This document shows positions 18,242 through 28,002 of a DNA stretch of 42,402 bases, piece after piece. Below the pieces are notes generated by a model. The model was not told the DNA's origin. It did no database searches and saw only the letters and a list, made by a program, of their open reading frames with translations. This DNA is from Promethearchaeota archaeon (GTDB lineage Archaea > Asgardarchaeota > Lokiarchaeia > Sigyniarchaeales > SOKP01). Numbering within the stretch: position 1 is the first letter of the stretch; the number at the start of each line of letters is the position of its first letter. Location of the stretch: positions 1 through 42,402 of the forward strand of contig SOKP01000163.1 of the NCBI GenBank assembly GCA_004375715.1, written 5' to 3'. A program made the translations under genes and the position numbers.

Positions 18242-20014
18242 TTATTTTCCCTTTTTTACTAATTGATATAAAATTTCAAGATACATATTGCTCCCTTTTG
18301 GAATGATTCTTTTAAAAATTTCAATTAGAAAATCTTCGTCTATTTCAGTTATTTTTGTAGTAATCATTTCTTTTTGGACTAGTGTTAAAACTTGGCTTTG
18401 CATAACTGGTGGTATTGATAACAAAAATGAGTAATACATACTTTTTCCTTTATTTCGCCAAACAATCTCTGTATCACCAATTTTATCTTGAACCCCTTCC
18501 CGCTGCTCTTCTAAATTTAAATGAAATTTTTTAACATTTCCCTCAATAGGAATTCCTAATCGGTTATATTGTTCAATAGGTGCATCATTTTCTTTCATCA
18601 GTTCCACCATAACTTTTATCATTTTTGTTTCAATATCAAGATCAATAATAGGGTTTTCCTGAGTAGGGTCTTTCTTAAGATCAAAAAGCAGTGATCCAAA
18701 AATATAAGGATAAACAACAATGTTTCTTGGAATCTTCAACATTTTACAACCTTTTGAAAAAGTAAAAGGCTCAGATAATGCCATTTCTTTTAGTTCACTA
18801 ATAGAAAAAAAATTTCGCATATGGGTTGGCATGAGTGTATAATTAAATATTGGTTTATTTAAAGGATTAGTAGGACCTCTCATATAAGTATAATTTCCAT
18901 CTGTTACGTTCACATGTCCACTATGAACACCGAAAAGAGCAGCACTTCTTATATTATTGTCGTTGTTAATTGTGTCTTTTAAAACTTTTCCCTGCATGTC
19001 TTTCTTTGGGCTAATACCAAAGAATTCTAAAATTGTTGGAGCATAATCTATAGTTTGCACAAGAGCTTTTCTTCTCTCATTTTTTTTAGCAGATCTCGGA
19101 TCCCATATAAATAACGGAATATGAGCAATTTCATTATAAATTGGTTGCACCATTTTAGCCCACCACCCTTTTTCCCCTAAAAGAAAACCGTGATCAGTAG
19201 TAACAATTAGCATTGTGTCATTCCACATATTTTTCTCATCCATTATATCTAATATTTTTCCGAGATAATGATCACACATACTAACTGAAGCAGCATACTC
19301 TTTACGACAATGTTCTACTTGTTCCGAAGTTTCAGTTACTGCACCATAATTCGGCCAATCAAAGTGGGGGCCATCATAATTATCATTATATAAATCTTTA
19401 TACTTTTGTGGTGTGACGAAAGGTTCATGAGGATCAAATGATTCAATTTGAAGAAACCAATTATTTTCCTCAAAATTAGTTTCGATGAATTCCAATCCTT
19501 TTTTAAAAGTGACTGCCTGAGGCATACTTTCCTCTTTTTGCATGTATTTCCTATTAACCCAATCTTGACGCCAGCCTACACCGAAATCTTCCCTCATATT
19601 ACTGACATGGTTAGGAATTTCTGGATCTTTTACCTCACCTTTCCAAGGATCCCCTTCGTGTCCACGAATAATTTCCCAAGAACTATATTGAGTGTGGTAT
19701 GTTGCACCCCCGTCTTCCCAATAATGATAGTGATCGCTAACAAGATGAGCATACACTTTATTATTTTTTAAAATATTTGGCATTGAATCATCAAAAGGTT
19801 CTAAAGGGCTCCAACTTCTATGTAAAAAATTATAGCGCCCGGTGTGGAGTTCCCTTCTAGCTGGAATGCAAGGAAGACTTCCAGCAAAACAATTATCAAA
19901 AATAACTGTCTTTTCAGCAAGTCTCTTAAAATTTGGGGCATGAACCCAATCACAGCCATAAGGTGGTAGATAATGCCTGTTTAAAGTATCATACAAAATC
20001 AGTATTACTTTCAT
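18242..20014 (-). CDS. Type I sulfatase / phosphonate-monoester-hydrolase-like (Cys-type)
   Basis: A 590-residue enzyme of the alkaline phosphatase superfamily. The motif C-x-P-x-R reads LPCIPARRELHTGRYNF, with the formylglycine Cys at residue 49; Asp9 in ILYDTLNRHYLPPYG is the first metal ligand, and TTDHGFLLGEKGWWAK supplies later ones. The opening and the RRELHTGR sequence resemble the larger arylsulfatase/phosphonate monoesterase branch. There is no signal peptide. An in-frame TTG at 20029 could extend the protein by five residues, but the ATG at 20014 has GAGTG eight bases upstream and begins directly with the conserved strand. The gene converges with the ABC operon, with 3 bases between their stops. 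Confidence 0.9.
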   Translation of the reverse strand: MKVILILYDTLNRHYLPPYGCDWVHAPNFKRLAEKTVIFDNCFAGSLPCIPARRELHTGRYNFLHRSWSPLEPFDDSMPNILKNNKVYAHLVSDHYHYWEDGGATYHTQYSSWEIIRGHEGDPWKGEVKDPEIPNHVSNMREDFGVGWRQDWVNRKYMQKEESMPQAVTFKKGLEFIETNFEENNWFLQIESFDPHEPFVTPQKYKDLYNDNYDGPHFDWPNYGAVTETSEQVEHCRKEYAASVSMCDHYLGKILDIMDEKNMWNDTMLIVTTDHGFLLGEKGWWAKMVQPIYNEIAHIPLFIWDPRSAKKNERRKALVQTIDYAPTILEFFGISPKKDMQGKVLKDTINNDNNIRSAALFGVHSGHVNVTDGNYTYMRGPTNPLNKPIFNYTLMPTHMRNFFSISELKEMALSEPFTFSKGCKMLKIPRNIVVYPYIFGSLLFDLKKDPTQENPIIDLDIETKMIKVMVELMKENDAPIEQYNRLGIPIEGNVKKFHLNLEEQREGVQDKIGDTEIVWRNKGKSMYYSFLLSIPPVMQSQVLTLVQKEMITTKITEIDEDFLIEIFKRIIPKGSNMYLEILYQLVKKGK

Positions 20015-20083
20015 AAGTGTTTCACTCAATTATTAAATCCATAACATATTACTATTTAGTTTTTAAAAAAATTTCATTTAGAA

Positions 20084-21916
20084 TTAGTACAAATCTTGAG
20101 CTACATCGGTTAAGCCTAGTTCAAGTAATACCTCTTTAGAAGGTTTACCCGTCTCCCAATCCCATTTACGGTATTTGTAATATTTCTTAAGAAGATAATC
20201 CATATCAGGTACGCTTCCTGAACTACTGCCTTCATTTAAGGATTTGAGGCAAATTTTTGGTAATCTATCTTCTTCTCTGGTCAAACCAAGTTTATTACTA
20301 ATAGCTCTTTTTAAGTTGATTGATCTATGTCCTATAGTAAGCAAAGCATCAGGATCTATATTCCAACCAGTAATAGCATTCAATATTTCGCAAATCTTTG
20401 TAGGAGAAAATGGCGCAAATTTGCAAAGAGTCAAGTTGTCAAACATTTCTCTAAAACTCTGAAATTTAGCAGCATTTACAGCTTTATTTTTTGAAGATAA
20501 ACGATCACCTGGCATGATGTTAAATTCTGGGATCCCACCACCTAAATCTACATTATAGTAATCTCCTTTTAAATGACACGCGCCTCGTGGGTTTGTAGCA
20601 TAGGATATTGCTAATCCGTGAAATGCCCTTCCATCATGAAGCGGCATTTCTAGACCTTTGATTTGGGCTGCTTCCTCTACATCACGTCCTAATTTTAGAG
20701 CCATTGCTTTAGTTCCTAGGGAAAGTAAATTTCCGATACCTTCTTGATTAACAATCATATCAACCAATTTAACGATCATTTCCCCATCGCCCCATTTTAA
20801 TTCCATATTAGCCTCTTCTTTAGAGAGTGCTCCAATATCATAAAGATACATAGCGTATGCGATGGATACTCCTGCTGATATTGTATCAAGACCATGCAAA
20901 TTACATAGATGGTTCGCTGTGATAATGGAATCAAAATCAAAATTCATGCATAAAGGTCCAAAAGCACCTACCGTCTCATATTCCGGTCCATCAATAATTT
21001 TATAATCATTATTAAAATCCTTAATTACACGACCGCATCCAATGGGACAGCCCAAACAAGCACTATTTTCTACTACATAATTCTGCCTTAATGCATGGCC
21101 AGTAACCTTTTGTACCGGAAATACGCTTTTCTGATAATATTTAGCAGGAACATCTCCTAAAGTCATACCCATATCCATATATAATAGAGTACCATATTCA
21201 CGATACGCTAATGAAAGAAAATTACCGTCAATCACCGTTGCCATTTCTTTGGCTAATACTTTTACTTTCTCACCGTCAGCTAACGTTGCCTTTAGATTAC
21301 CAGCTACAGCCACTGCTTTTAAGTTTTTTGAACCCATAAGTGCCCCAAATCCACATCGTCCTGCTGCCCTCCCATTGTCGTTTATAATTCCTGCATATCC
21401 TATCTTTCTTTCCCCTGCCAACCCAATGCTAGCTACACTAATAACTTTTTGTTCTAACTCATCTTTAATTAACTTCTGAGTTTCATAACAATTTTTACCC
21501 CAAAGATGTGAAGCCTTTTTTATTTCTGCAACTCCATTATTTACATATAAATAAATTGGGCTATCTGCCTTGCCTATGATGAAGATTCCATCATATCCAC
21601 ACCGTTTCAAAAGAAACGGAAATGTTCCACCACTGGATGCTTCACCCCAGTATCCTGATAAGGGTGAAATACCACTAACCGTATATCGACTAACCATTGG
21701 AATTGATGTGCCTGTGAAAGGGCCAGTGGAAAATACTAATGGATTTTTTGGATCTAATGGGTCTATACCCTCTTCTATATGATTATAAATCAACTTTGCA
21801 GCTAAAGCTGATCCACCGATAAAATTCTTTAGATCATCCTCGGAAAGAGGAATCTCTTGAGTTTCCAAATTATTTAAATTTACTTCAAGGAATTTGCCAT
21901 GATAACCTTTCAACAT
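20084..21916 (-). CDS. Aldehyde:ferredoxin oxidoreductase (tungsten/molybdopterin)
   Basis: A 610-residue enzyme with full AOR layout. The N-terminal domain has GGSALAAKLIYNHI, STGPFTGTSIPMVSRYTVSG and WGEASSGGTFPFLLKRCGYDGI, the pterin-binding region. The [4Fe-4S] ligands are C287, C290 and C294 in CLGCPIGC, with a fourth expected in LCKFAP near the C-terminus. GLDTISAG and NPRGACHLKGD are family motifs of the second domain. It oxidises aldehydes to acids with ferredoxin, or the reverse. The start has a strong AGGAGG site placed directly after the stop of the iron alcohol dehydrogenase gene, 11 bases away, so the two are an operon. Exact subfamily (AOR, FOR or WOR) cannot be fixed by eye. 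Confidence 0.93.
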   Translation of the reverse strand: MLKGYHGKFLEVNLNNLETQEIPLSEDDLKNFIGGSALAAKLIYNHIEEGIDPLDPKNPLVFSTGPFTGTSIPMVSRYTVSGISPLSGYWGEASSGGTFPFLLKRCGYDGIFIIGKADSPIYLYVNNGVAEIKKASHLWGKNCYETQKLIKDELEQKVISVASIGLAGERKIGYAGIINDNGRAAGRCGFGALMGSKNLKAVAVAGNLKATLADGEKVKVLAKEMATVIDGNFLSLAYREYGTLLYMDMGMTLGDVPAKYYQKSVFPVQKVTGHALRQNYVVENSACLGCPIGCGRVIKDFNNDYKIIDGPEYETVGAFGPLCMNFDFDSIITANHLCNLHGLDTISAGVSIAYAMYLYDIGALSKEEANMELKWGDGEMIVKLVDMIVNQEGIGNLLSLGTKAMALKLGRDVEEAAQIKGLEMPLHDGRAFHGLAISYATNPRGACHLKGDYYNVDLGGGIPEFNIMPGDRLSSKNKAVNAAKFQSFREMFDNLTLCKFAPFSPTKICEILNAITGWNIDPDALLTIGHRSINLKRAISNKLGLTREEDRLPKICLKSLNEGSSSGSVPDMDYLLKKYYKYRKWDWETGKPSKEVLLELGLTDVAQDLY

Positions 21917-21927
21917 ATTAACCTCCT

Positions 21928-23196
21928 TTAAAAATCGATACTTTTACCCTCAAAAGCATATCTAAATATTTTTTTACATTGATCGATTGTAATTGGGCGA
22001 GGGCTGAAGACTGAATCAATATCTTCATGTGTAAAAAGCGCAAGTTTTTCCATTTTCTCTTCTAAATTTTCTTTAGATATCTCTAAATCTTTTAAATTCA
22101 ACGGAACTTCTAATTCTTTGAACAGAGTTCTTACTTTTTCCATAAGCCCATGAAAACGTTCTTGTTTAGTTTTCCCTTCTATTTTGAGGGCATCGCAAAT
22201 TTCTAAGTATTTATCAGAAACTTCTCGATAGAATTGAAAAACGAATGGAATAAAAATTCCAACTGCAATACCGTGATGGACATGAAATAATGATCCTAAA
22301 GAATGCCCAAAACTGTGAGTTAATGCTGCACCACTCGTTTGAATTCCTATCCCTCCCAAACTCGAAGCTACAAGCATACGAAACCTAGCTTCCCTATCCT
22401 GACCATGATGATAGGCTCGTGGTAAAAATTTAAAAACCGTTTTGATAGCCGAAAGGTTTATTGCATCAGAAAGATCACTAGCTGCCGGAGACATTATAGC
22501 ATCCATTGCATGAGAAAGTACATCTAAGCCTGTTCCAGCGGTAAGCTTAGGTGGCATGGTCATTGTAAATTCAGGAACTAATATTGCAAAATCAGGCAGA
22601 AGATCAGAATTTGCTACGGGTATTTTTCGATTGTTTTCTGTGTCATGAATTACAGCTGTAGCGGTGCATTCTGAACCTGTACCACTTGTAGTGGGAATGG
22701 CTGCAAATATTGCTTTTTTTCTTAATCCCAAAGGTTCAAAAGGACTTAGTACCCTTAAGTCAGTTACGTCAGGTCGTTCGTAATATATCCAAGCACCTTT
22801 AGCTCCATCAATTATCGATCCGCCACCCAAGGCTACTATAAGATCGGGATTAAACTGGCTCATGATTTCACTGCATTCTTTAACATTACTCAAGGGCGCT
22901 TCTGGTAAAGCATTACTCCAAATCTGTGTTTTAAATCCGCTAGCTTCAAAAGCTTTACTTACTCTAGCTGAAAAACGCTTTGCAAAATCGTCGGTGATAA
23001 TAAATGCTCGTTTTTTTGAGCATTTAGCCCCGATAAAATCAATAGAAGACGCCCCTAACCCCTTTCCTTTAGGAAGGGCATTAGGACCCATAAATATCCT
23101 TGGCGTGTTAAAATTCGAACTTAAACCCCTTACAGCACTGGAAGCCGCTAATGGTAAAATTGCTTTCAATTCTGGCTCATTAAACCAATATTTCAT
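21928..23196 (-). CDS. Iron-containing alcohol dehydrogenase
   Basis: A 422-residue group III dehydrogenase. The N-terminal dinucleotide-binding part has ALGGGSIIDGAKGAWIYY, followed by IPTTSGTGSECTATAVI. The metal site includes the Asp/His pair in TGLDVLSHAMDAIMSP and the His-rich SFGHSLGSLFHVHHGIAVGI. It interconverts alcohols and aldehydes (or ketones) with NAD(P). It is first in a two-gene operon with AOR, so aldehyde is the likely shared intermediate. It has an extra ~25 residues at the N-terminus relative to short family members. Confidence 0.9.
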   Translation of the reverse strand: MKYWFNEPELKAILPLAASSAVRGLSSNFNTPRIFMGPNALPKGKGLGASSIDFIGAKCSKKRAFIITDDFAKRFSARVSKAFEASGFKTQIWSNALPEAPLSNVKECSEIMSQFNPDLIVALGGGSIIDGAKGAWIYYERPDVTDLRVLSPFEPLGLRKKAIFAAIPTTSGTGSECTATAVIHDTENNRKIPVANSDLLPDFAILVPEFTMTMPPKLTAGTGLDVLSHAMDAIMSPAASDLSDAINLSAIKTVFKFLPRAYHHGQDREARFRMLVASSLGGIGIQTSGAALTHSFGHSLGSLFHVHHGIAVGIFIPFVFQFYREVSDKYLEICDALKIEGKTKQERFHGLMEKVRTLFKELEVPLNLKDLEISKENLEEKMEKLALFTHEDIDSVFSPRPITIDQCKKIFRYAFEGKSIDF

Positions 23197-23398
23197 GATT
23201 TTAATTAACCTTTTTTTTTAATCTAATTTATACGACTTTTATATAGTAATCAACTAAATATGCAAATATCCATATCATTAAAGGTTAAAAAAGATTTAGA
23301 AATAATCCGTAAGTTTCAATTATGTAAGATGATTAGAATGAAATATTGAAAAATTTATTTTTTCTAATGTTTTCTTTAAATTAATCATAAGTAGAGAG

Positions 23399-25456
23399 AT
23401 GTCAAATAAAGTGAGTAAAACTTATTCAGAAGAAGAATTATCCCAACTTCCGTTTAGAGATGAAAGTTTAGAGTTAGAAGAGCGGGTAAAAGATTTATTA
23501 AGTAGATTAACGCTTGCGGAAAAATTTAAGCTATGTTCGGGAAGATTAATGTGGCATACTAAACGCATTAAAAGATTGGGTGTAAAATCATATACTATGT
23601 ATGATGGTCCTCATGGGGTTCGAGATGACACGATGGGTAAAATAAAGAGCACATATTTTCCTTCTGCTATTTGTAGAGCCGCTACATGGGATCCTAAACT
23701 ATCATATGAGTTTGGAAAGGCTGTAGCCGAAGAAGTTCGTGATGTCGGCGCTCATATGCTGCTTGCTCCAGGAATTAATATCCAAAGAACTCCAATGAAT
23801 GGAAGAACTTTTGAGTATCAAACAGAGGACCCACATTTAAATAAAATTCTTGCTGTTGCAACAGTAAAAGGAATTCAAAGCCAGAGAATCGCTGCTTGTG
23901 TAAAACATTTTGTATGTAATAATCAAGAAACAAATAGATTTACATCTAGTTCAGAAGTGAGCGAACGAGCACTTCAAGAAATATATTTACCCGCCTTTAA
24001 AGCGACCGTTCAAGAAGCTGATGCTTGGTCATTTATGACGTGTTATAATAAAGTAAATGGAATCTATGGATCAGAGAATTATAATCTGTTGAGAGAAAGA
24101 TTGATAGAAAACTGGGGTTTCAGAGGATTTACTGTTTCAGATTGGGTTGCCACAAATTACACAAGTACAGAAGGATGTGTTAATGCGGGATTATCTCTTG
24201 AGATGCCCACATCAAAAAAGTACAGTAAAACAAATCTGAGAAACGCCTTTCAAGAAGGAAAATTTTCCGAAGAGACCTTTAATGGCAATATTAAAAGATT
24301 GTTAAGAGTTATGTTTTTAGTTGGATTATTTGACGATAAAAATTCACTCCCTAGTGGAAATAGAAACACACTTGAACATCAATCAATAGCACGCAAGATA
24401 GCTGAAAATGGTATAGTATTATTGAAAAATAAGAACGCTTTATTACCGTTAAATATTGATGAACTGAAAAAGGTAGCTATTGTTGGTCCTAATGCAGACA
24501 ATAAATTTGGAGGAGGTAATATATTATCTGGTGGAGGTAGCTCAGTTAATTATCCTCCATACGAGATTACACCTCTCGAGGGTTTAAAGCAAAAATGTAG
24601 GAACAGAGTAGAAATAATAGAAACACCATCAAAGGCAGATGTAACAATTTTATTCGCTGGACTCAATCATGAACATGGTAAGGATGCTGAAGGTGAAGAC
24701 AAGAACTCTTTTGAACTACCATTAGAACAAATCGAATTAATTAAGAGAACTGTAAAACAAAACCCTAATACTATTGTAGTCCTCATAAATGGGAGCCCTA
24801 TATCTATGGACGATTGGATCGATAGCGTTCCTTCGGTTATTGAAGCGTGGTACGGAGGTATGGAAGTAGGAACAGCGATTGCGAATGTTTTGTTTGGTGA
24901 TGTGAATCCTTCGGGAAAATTAACCTTAACATTTCCCAAAAAACTTTCAGATTCCCCTGCACACAAATCTGAGAGAAATTTTCCGGGAGTTGAAGAAAAA
25001 GTTTTTTATGATGAAGGAATCTATGTTGGTTATCGTTATTTTGACAGGGAACAAATTGAACCTCTCTTTCCTTTCGGATATGGGTTATCTTATACAACTT
25101 TTAATTATGAGAATCTTAAACTAAATAAAGAAAAATTTTCCAAAAATGATACTGTTACAGTGTCTGTTGATATCGTTAATACAGGTAACCGTTCAGGGGC
25201 GGAAATTATTCAACTATATGTTCAAGATATCGAAAGTAGTACAGACCGCCCTCCAAAAGAATTAAAACAATTTGAAAAAGTGAATTTAGAACAAAATGAA
25301 AAAAAAACAGTAGAGTTCAATTTGAAATTTAACGATTTCTCCTTCTATGATGACTCAACCCATAGTTGGGTTGTGGAACCCGGCACATTTAATATACTTA
25401 TAGGAAGTTCTTCACGAGCTATACATTTACAAAAGGAGATTGAATATTCCGAATAA
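23399..25456 (+). CDS. Beta-glucosidase-type glycoside hydrolase, family 3
   Basis: A 685-residue GH3 enzyme without signal peptide. The (beta/alpha)8 domain has DGPHGVRD and MLLAPGINIQRTPMNGRTFE, then KHFVCNNQETNR, and the nucleophile Asp248 in GFTVSDW. The second alpha/beta domain starts near GIVLLKNKNALLPL, with VAIVGPNADNKFGGGN, and the fibronectin-III-like C-terminal domain shows FPFGYGLSYTTF and IIQLYVQDIES. No PA14 insertion is present. It would release glucose or another sugar from beta-linked oligosaccharides in the cytoplasm. GTAGAGAG directly before the ATG is only a weak ribosome site. Confidence 0.93.
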   Translation: MSNKVSKTYSEEELSQLPFRDESLELEERVKDLLSRLTLAEKFKLCSGRLMWHTKRIKRLGVKSYTMYDGPHGVRDDTMGKIKSTYFPSAICRAATWDPKLSYEFGKAVAEEVRDVGAHMLLAPGINIQRTPMNGRTFEYQTEDPHLNKILAVATVKGIQSQRIAACVKHFVCNNQETNRFTSSSEVSERALQEIYLPAFKATVQEADAWSFMTCYNKVNGIYGSENYNLLRERLIENWGFRGFTVSDWVATNYTSTEGCVNAGLSLEMPTSKKYSKTNLRNAFQEGKFSEETFNGNIKRLLRVMFLVGLFDDKNSLPSGNRNTLEHQSIARKIAENGIVLLKNKNALLPLNIDELKKVAIVGPNADNKFGGGNILSGGGSSVNYPPYEITPLEGLKQKCRNRVEIIETPSKADVTILFAGLNHEHGKDAEGEDKNSFELPLEQIELIKRTVKQNPNTIVVLINGSPISMDDWIDSVPSVIEAWYGGMEVGTAIANVLFGDVNPSGKLTLTFPKKLSDSPAHKSERNFPGVEEKVFYDEGIYVGYRYFDREQIEPLFPFGYGLSYTTFNYENLKLNKEKFSKNDTVTVSVDIVNTGNRSGAEIIQLYVQDIESSTDRPPKELKQFEKVNLEQNEKKTVEFNLKFNDFSFYDDSTHSWVVEPGTFNILIGSSSRAIHLQKEIEYSE

Positions 25457-25578
25457 TTTTGGGTTATTGATTAAATTATTTTTAAAGTAACCTAAATTAA
25501 ATCATTATACAGAATTTAAAAAAAAAAATTATATTGTTCAAAAAACTTGATTTTAACCTTAAAAAAAGAGTGCTAAGT

Positions 25579-26112
25579 ATGAAATTTAAGAAAAATCGAA
25601 AAGAATTAGATGAAATTTCATTACAAGAAGTAAAAAAAAGAAACGTTAAAATTGACTGGGGACGACAAGGTGGAGTGATTCTTGCTTATGTTATAGTATT
25701 ATTAGGCTTCTTTGGAATAATTGCTAATACAATAATGATCGATCGATTTGGTAATTGGATTTCCCATAATGATATGGATAGAACTATTTTAATTTGGCCA
25801 TTCCTTACATATATCCAGAATTTCTACTTACCTCTTTTATTATTATTTTTTATGAGTTTTTTTTTGACATACAAAGAAGACATTTACCACTATGGTATAA
25901 AAGCGTCTCTATGGTTAGTACCTTTTATAGTGGCTCAAGGATTTGTTTTCTATTGGATTATGTTCGGATTATCTTTTGAACCTTTTATTTTACAATTTTC
26001 ATTCTTAGAAGGCTATGTTAATGTGCTAATTTTATTTGGAACTGCACTAACAGGGGCATTAATTGGAAAGAAAGTTAAACAAATTATAGTAAAAAAGCGA
26101 AATCATTCTTAA
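25579..26112 (+). CDS. Predicted four-helix membrane protein, unknown
   Basis: A 177-residue protein from the ATG at 25579. A charged N-terminal ~30 residues is followed by about four hydrophobic segments (GVILAYVIVLLGFFGIIANTIM, YLPLLLLFFMSFFLTY, SLWLVPFIVAQGFVFYWIMFG and YVNVLILFGTALTGALIG) and a basic tail KKVKQIIVKKR. No family is recognised. An upstream in-frame TTG at 25534 adds 15 lysine-rich residues, but the ATG has GAGTG six bases upstream and is preferred. It lies 122 bases after the GH3 gene on the same strand and may or may not be cotranscribed. Confidence 0.65.
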   Translation: MKFKKNRKELDEISLQEVKKRNVKIDWGRQGGVILAYVIVLLGFFGIIANTIMIDRFGNWISHNDMDRTILIWPFLTYIQNFYLPLLLLFFMSFFLTYKEDIYHYGIKASLWLVPFIVAQGFVFYWIMFGLSFEPFILQFSFLEGYVNVLILFGTALTGALIGKKVKQIIVKKRNHS

Positions 26113-26282
26113 TATTTATATTGATACTTTAATGTCATAAAATAGCTCCGTTCCGCTGAAGTGTCGCAACCAGATGTGAGAATTTTATTTCATAAAATCA
26201 ATCTAAAAAAATACTTCAAAATAGAATAATAATATTTTTTTTATTCTTAACCATTTGTTTGAATAGAAATCCTTCCTTACAA

Positions 26283-27359
26283 TTAAGTTTGTAGAGGATA
26301 AGTACCCCATTTTTTTATCGCTTTGGGTATTGCCATAATGTTATTTAGTGAAACGCCCCATGGTAAACAGCAGACTGGGCCAACAGCATATTTACCTCCA
26401 GAGGCTAAATGCGTAATATTTTCTTTTACTTTTTTCTCAACGTCTAAAGGTGTACCACTAAATAGTTCCCGACTCACGTCAATATTTGCTCCAACTATTG
26501 TTACATCAGGATGTTTTTCTTTAAACTCTACCCAATATTCAATATCTAGCGGGTGTGAGCCATTAATAGCGAATACATCAAGATTATCACACACTTCATC
26601 AAAATAAGGTGAAGTTCCACAGTTATGAAACATTATTTTAGCTTTAGTCTCCTTCTGCAATCTTTTAATAAATTGTCCCTCATACTTCATCGCATCCTCG
26701 AAACTCATCATATGTTTGTTAAAAGCATACCCCGTAAAGAATATTGTTGGACTAGGCCCTACTCTTTCAGTAAAGAGATTGTATAAATCCATCTGAGATT
26801 GATATACCTTTTCACATAAATGTAGCAATAGATCTGGATTCTTTCTCATATCTCTATAAGCCTGTAAGCCCCTCAATTCCTGAACAACAGACCAAATACC
26901 AAGTGCACAAGCCTGTGGATATCTTGTTTTTTTTCCTACAAAATCTACAGCAGAAAGGCAAGTATCCCATAGTGATATCTTACTATGATCTGGAATTTCT
27001 AATTTTTCAATATCCTCCTCAGTTTTACAAATAGCACCCTGTTTAGCCATAAATACCTTATAATCAGACCATTTTATTGTGTCTTCCTTACTATTGGCTT
27101 CTGCGAAAGCTAAAGCTTCAGCAGGACCTGCGTAAGCAGTAGGTATGGCAAGAGAATCAGCTTTTAAAAACTCATAAGTCATAATAGCGGCATTTCCATA
27201 AATCTTAGGTGAAGATAAAAGTTCTCGAAAAGTTTTTCCTGATATACGGCAGATTATTTCTTCACATACAATAGGAAAATACGGTATCCGATCAATTCCA
27301 GGTGATCCCGCAATAGTTCCCCCTATTCTTCTTCTAGATGCTTCCCAATCATGTGGCAA
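26283..27359 (-). CDS. MtaA/MtbA-like corrinoid methyltransferase (URO-D superfamily)
   Basis: A 358-residue TIM-barrel protein. It has HNCG at 245-248 and a later Cys pair in GPVCCLPWG, matching the HxC...C zinc site of MtaA/MtbA, enzymes that move a methyl group between a corrinoid protein and a thiol carrier such as coenzyme M. GANIDVSRELFSG is another family segment. The start is TTG at 27357-27359, 1 base after the stop of the corrinoid protein gene, with GGAGG nine bases upstream, so the two are translationally coupled. The substrate methyltransferase (MtaB, MttB or similar) is missing from the window. The final acceptor could be CoM, tetrahydrofolate or tetrahydromethanopterin. Confidence 0.85.
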   Translation of the reverse strand: MPHDWEASRRRIGGTIAGSPGIDRIPYFPIVCEEIICRISGKTFRELLSSPKIYGNAAIMTYEFLKADSLAIPTAYAGPAEALAFAEANSKEDTIKWSDYKVFMAKQGAICKTEEDIEKLEIPDHSKISLWDTCLSAVDFVGKKTRYPQACALGIWSVVQELRGLQAYRDMRKNPDLLLHLCEKVYQSQMDLYNLFTERVGPSPTIFFTGYAFNKHMMSFEDAMKYEGQFIKRLQKETKAKIMFHNCGTSPYFDEVCDNLDVFAINGSHPLDIEYWVEFKEKHPDVTIVGANIDVSRELFSGTPLDVEKKVKENITHLASGGKYAVGPVCCLPWGVSLNNIMAIPKAIKKWGTYPLQT

Positions 27360-27360
27360 T

Positions 27361-28002
27361 TTAATTATCCTCCATCAGATTTTTAATTAGTTTTACACCC
27401 CTCCATCCATCTTTGGTCCAAGCATCAGCACCGATATAGTTACAAGCTTCTTCAGAGAGTATACCCCCACCCACTACTATTTTAGCCTTAATTCCCTTTC
27501 TTTTAAGCATAGTAACGGTTTCTATCATTTTAGAAATCGTCACTGTTAATAATCCACTTATCCCTATAATATCTGGATTTTCATACTTTGCTACTTCTAC
27601 AAATTTTTCGGGGGGAACATCCACCCCTAAATCTACTACATCAAACCCTTGGCCTTGCAATAGGGCAATAACAATACTTTTACCTATATCATGAAGGTCT
27701 CCCTCAGGAGTACCAATTAACACCTTGCCAGGTGATTTGTGTTTTTCCTCCACCAATTTCGGTTTAATAACATCCATGCAATCGTTAATAGCATCCGCTG
27801 CTAAAAGCATATCCGCTAGAAAATATTCACCTTTTTCGTACCTCACACCTACTTCTTCAGCACCGCGAATTATGGCTTCATTTAATATTTGTTTTGTATC
27901 GATATTTGCGTCAATAGCTTTATGAATAAAATCTAATGCTTCTTCTAAAATTCCTTCAATTATACTATTTCTCAATTTATCTAAAATTTCTTCGTCATTC
28001 AA
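27361..28002 (-). CDS. Corrinoid (B12-binding) methyl-carrier protein, MtbC/MttC family
   Basis: A 213-residue protein with two domains. A helical cap (residues 1-90) contains GAEEVGVRYEKGEYFLADML, and a Rossmann-like cobalamin domain has TPEGDLHDIGKSIV, whose His104 is the lower cobalt ligand in the DxHxxG motif. GISGLLTVTI and VVGGGILSEEACNYIGADAW complete the fold. The length and layout are those of methylamine or methanol corrinoid proteins. It precedes the MtaA-like methyltransferase in the same operon and is its expected partner. Confidence 0.93.
   Translation of the reverse strand: MNDEEILDKLRNSIIEGILEEALDFIHKAIDANIDTKQILNEAIIRGAEEVGVRYEKGEYFLADMLLAADAINDCMDVIKPKLVEEKHKSPGKVLIGTPEGDLHDIGKSIVIALLQGQGFDVVDLGVDVPPEKFVEVAKYENPDIIGISGLLTVTISKMIETVTMLKRKGIKAKIVVGGGILSEEACNYIGADAWTKDGWRGVKLIKNLMEDN

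Noticed and set aside
22862-23221. 119-residue plus-strand frame opposite the alcohol dehydrogenase gene
   Set aside because: It is an antisense shadow of the conserved dehydrogenase N-terminus, with no own ribosome site or family.
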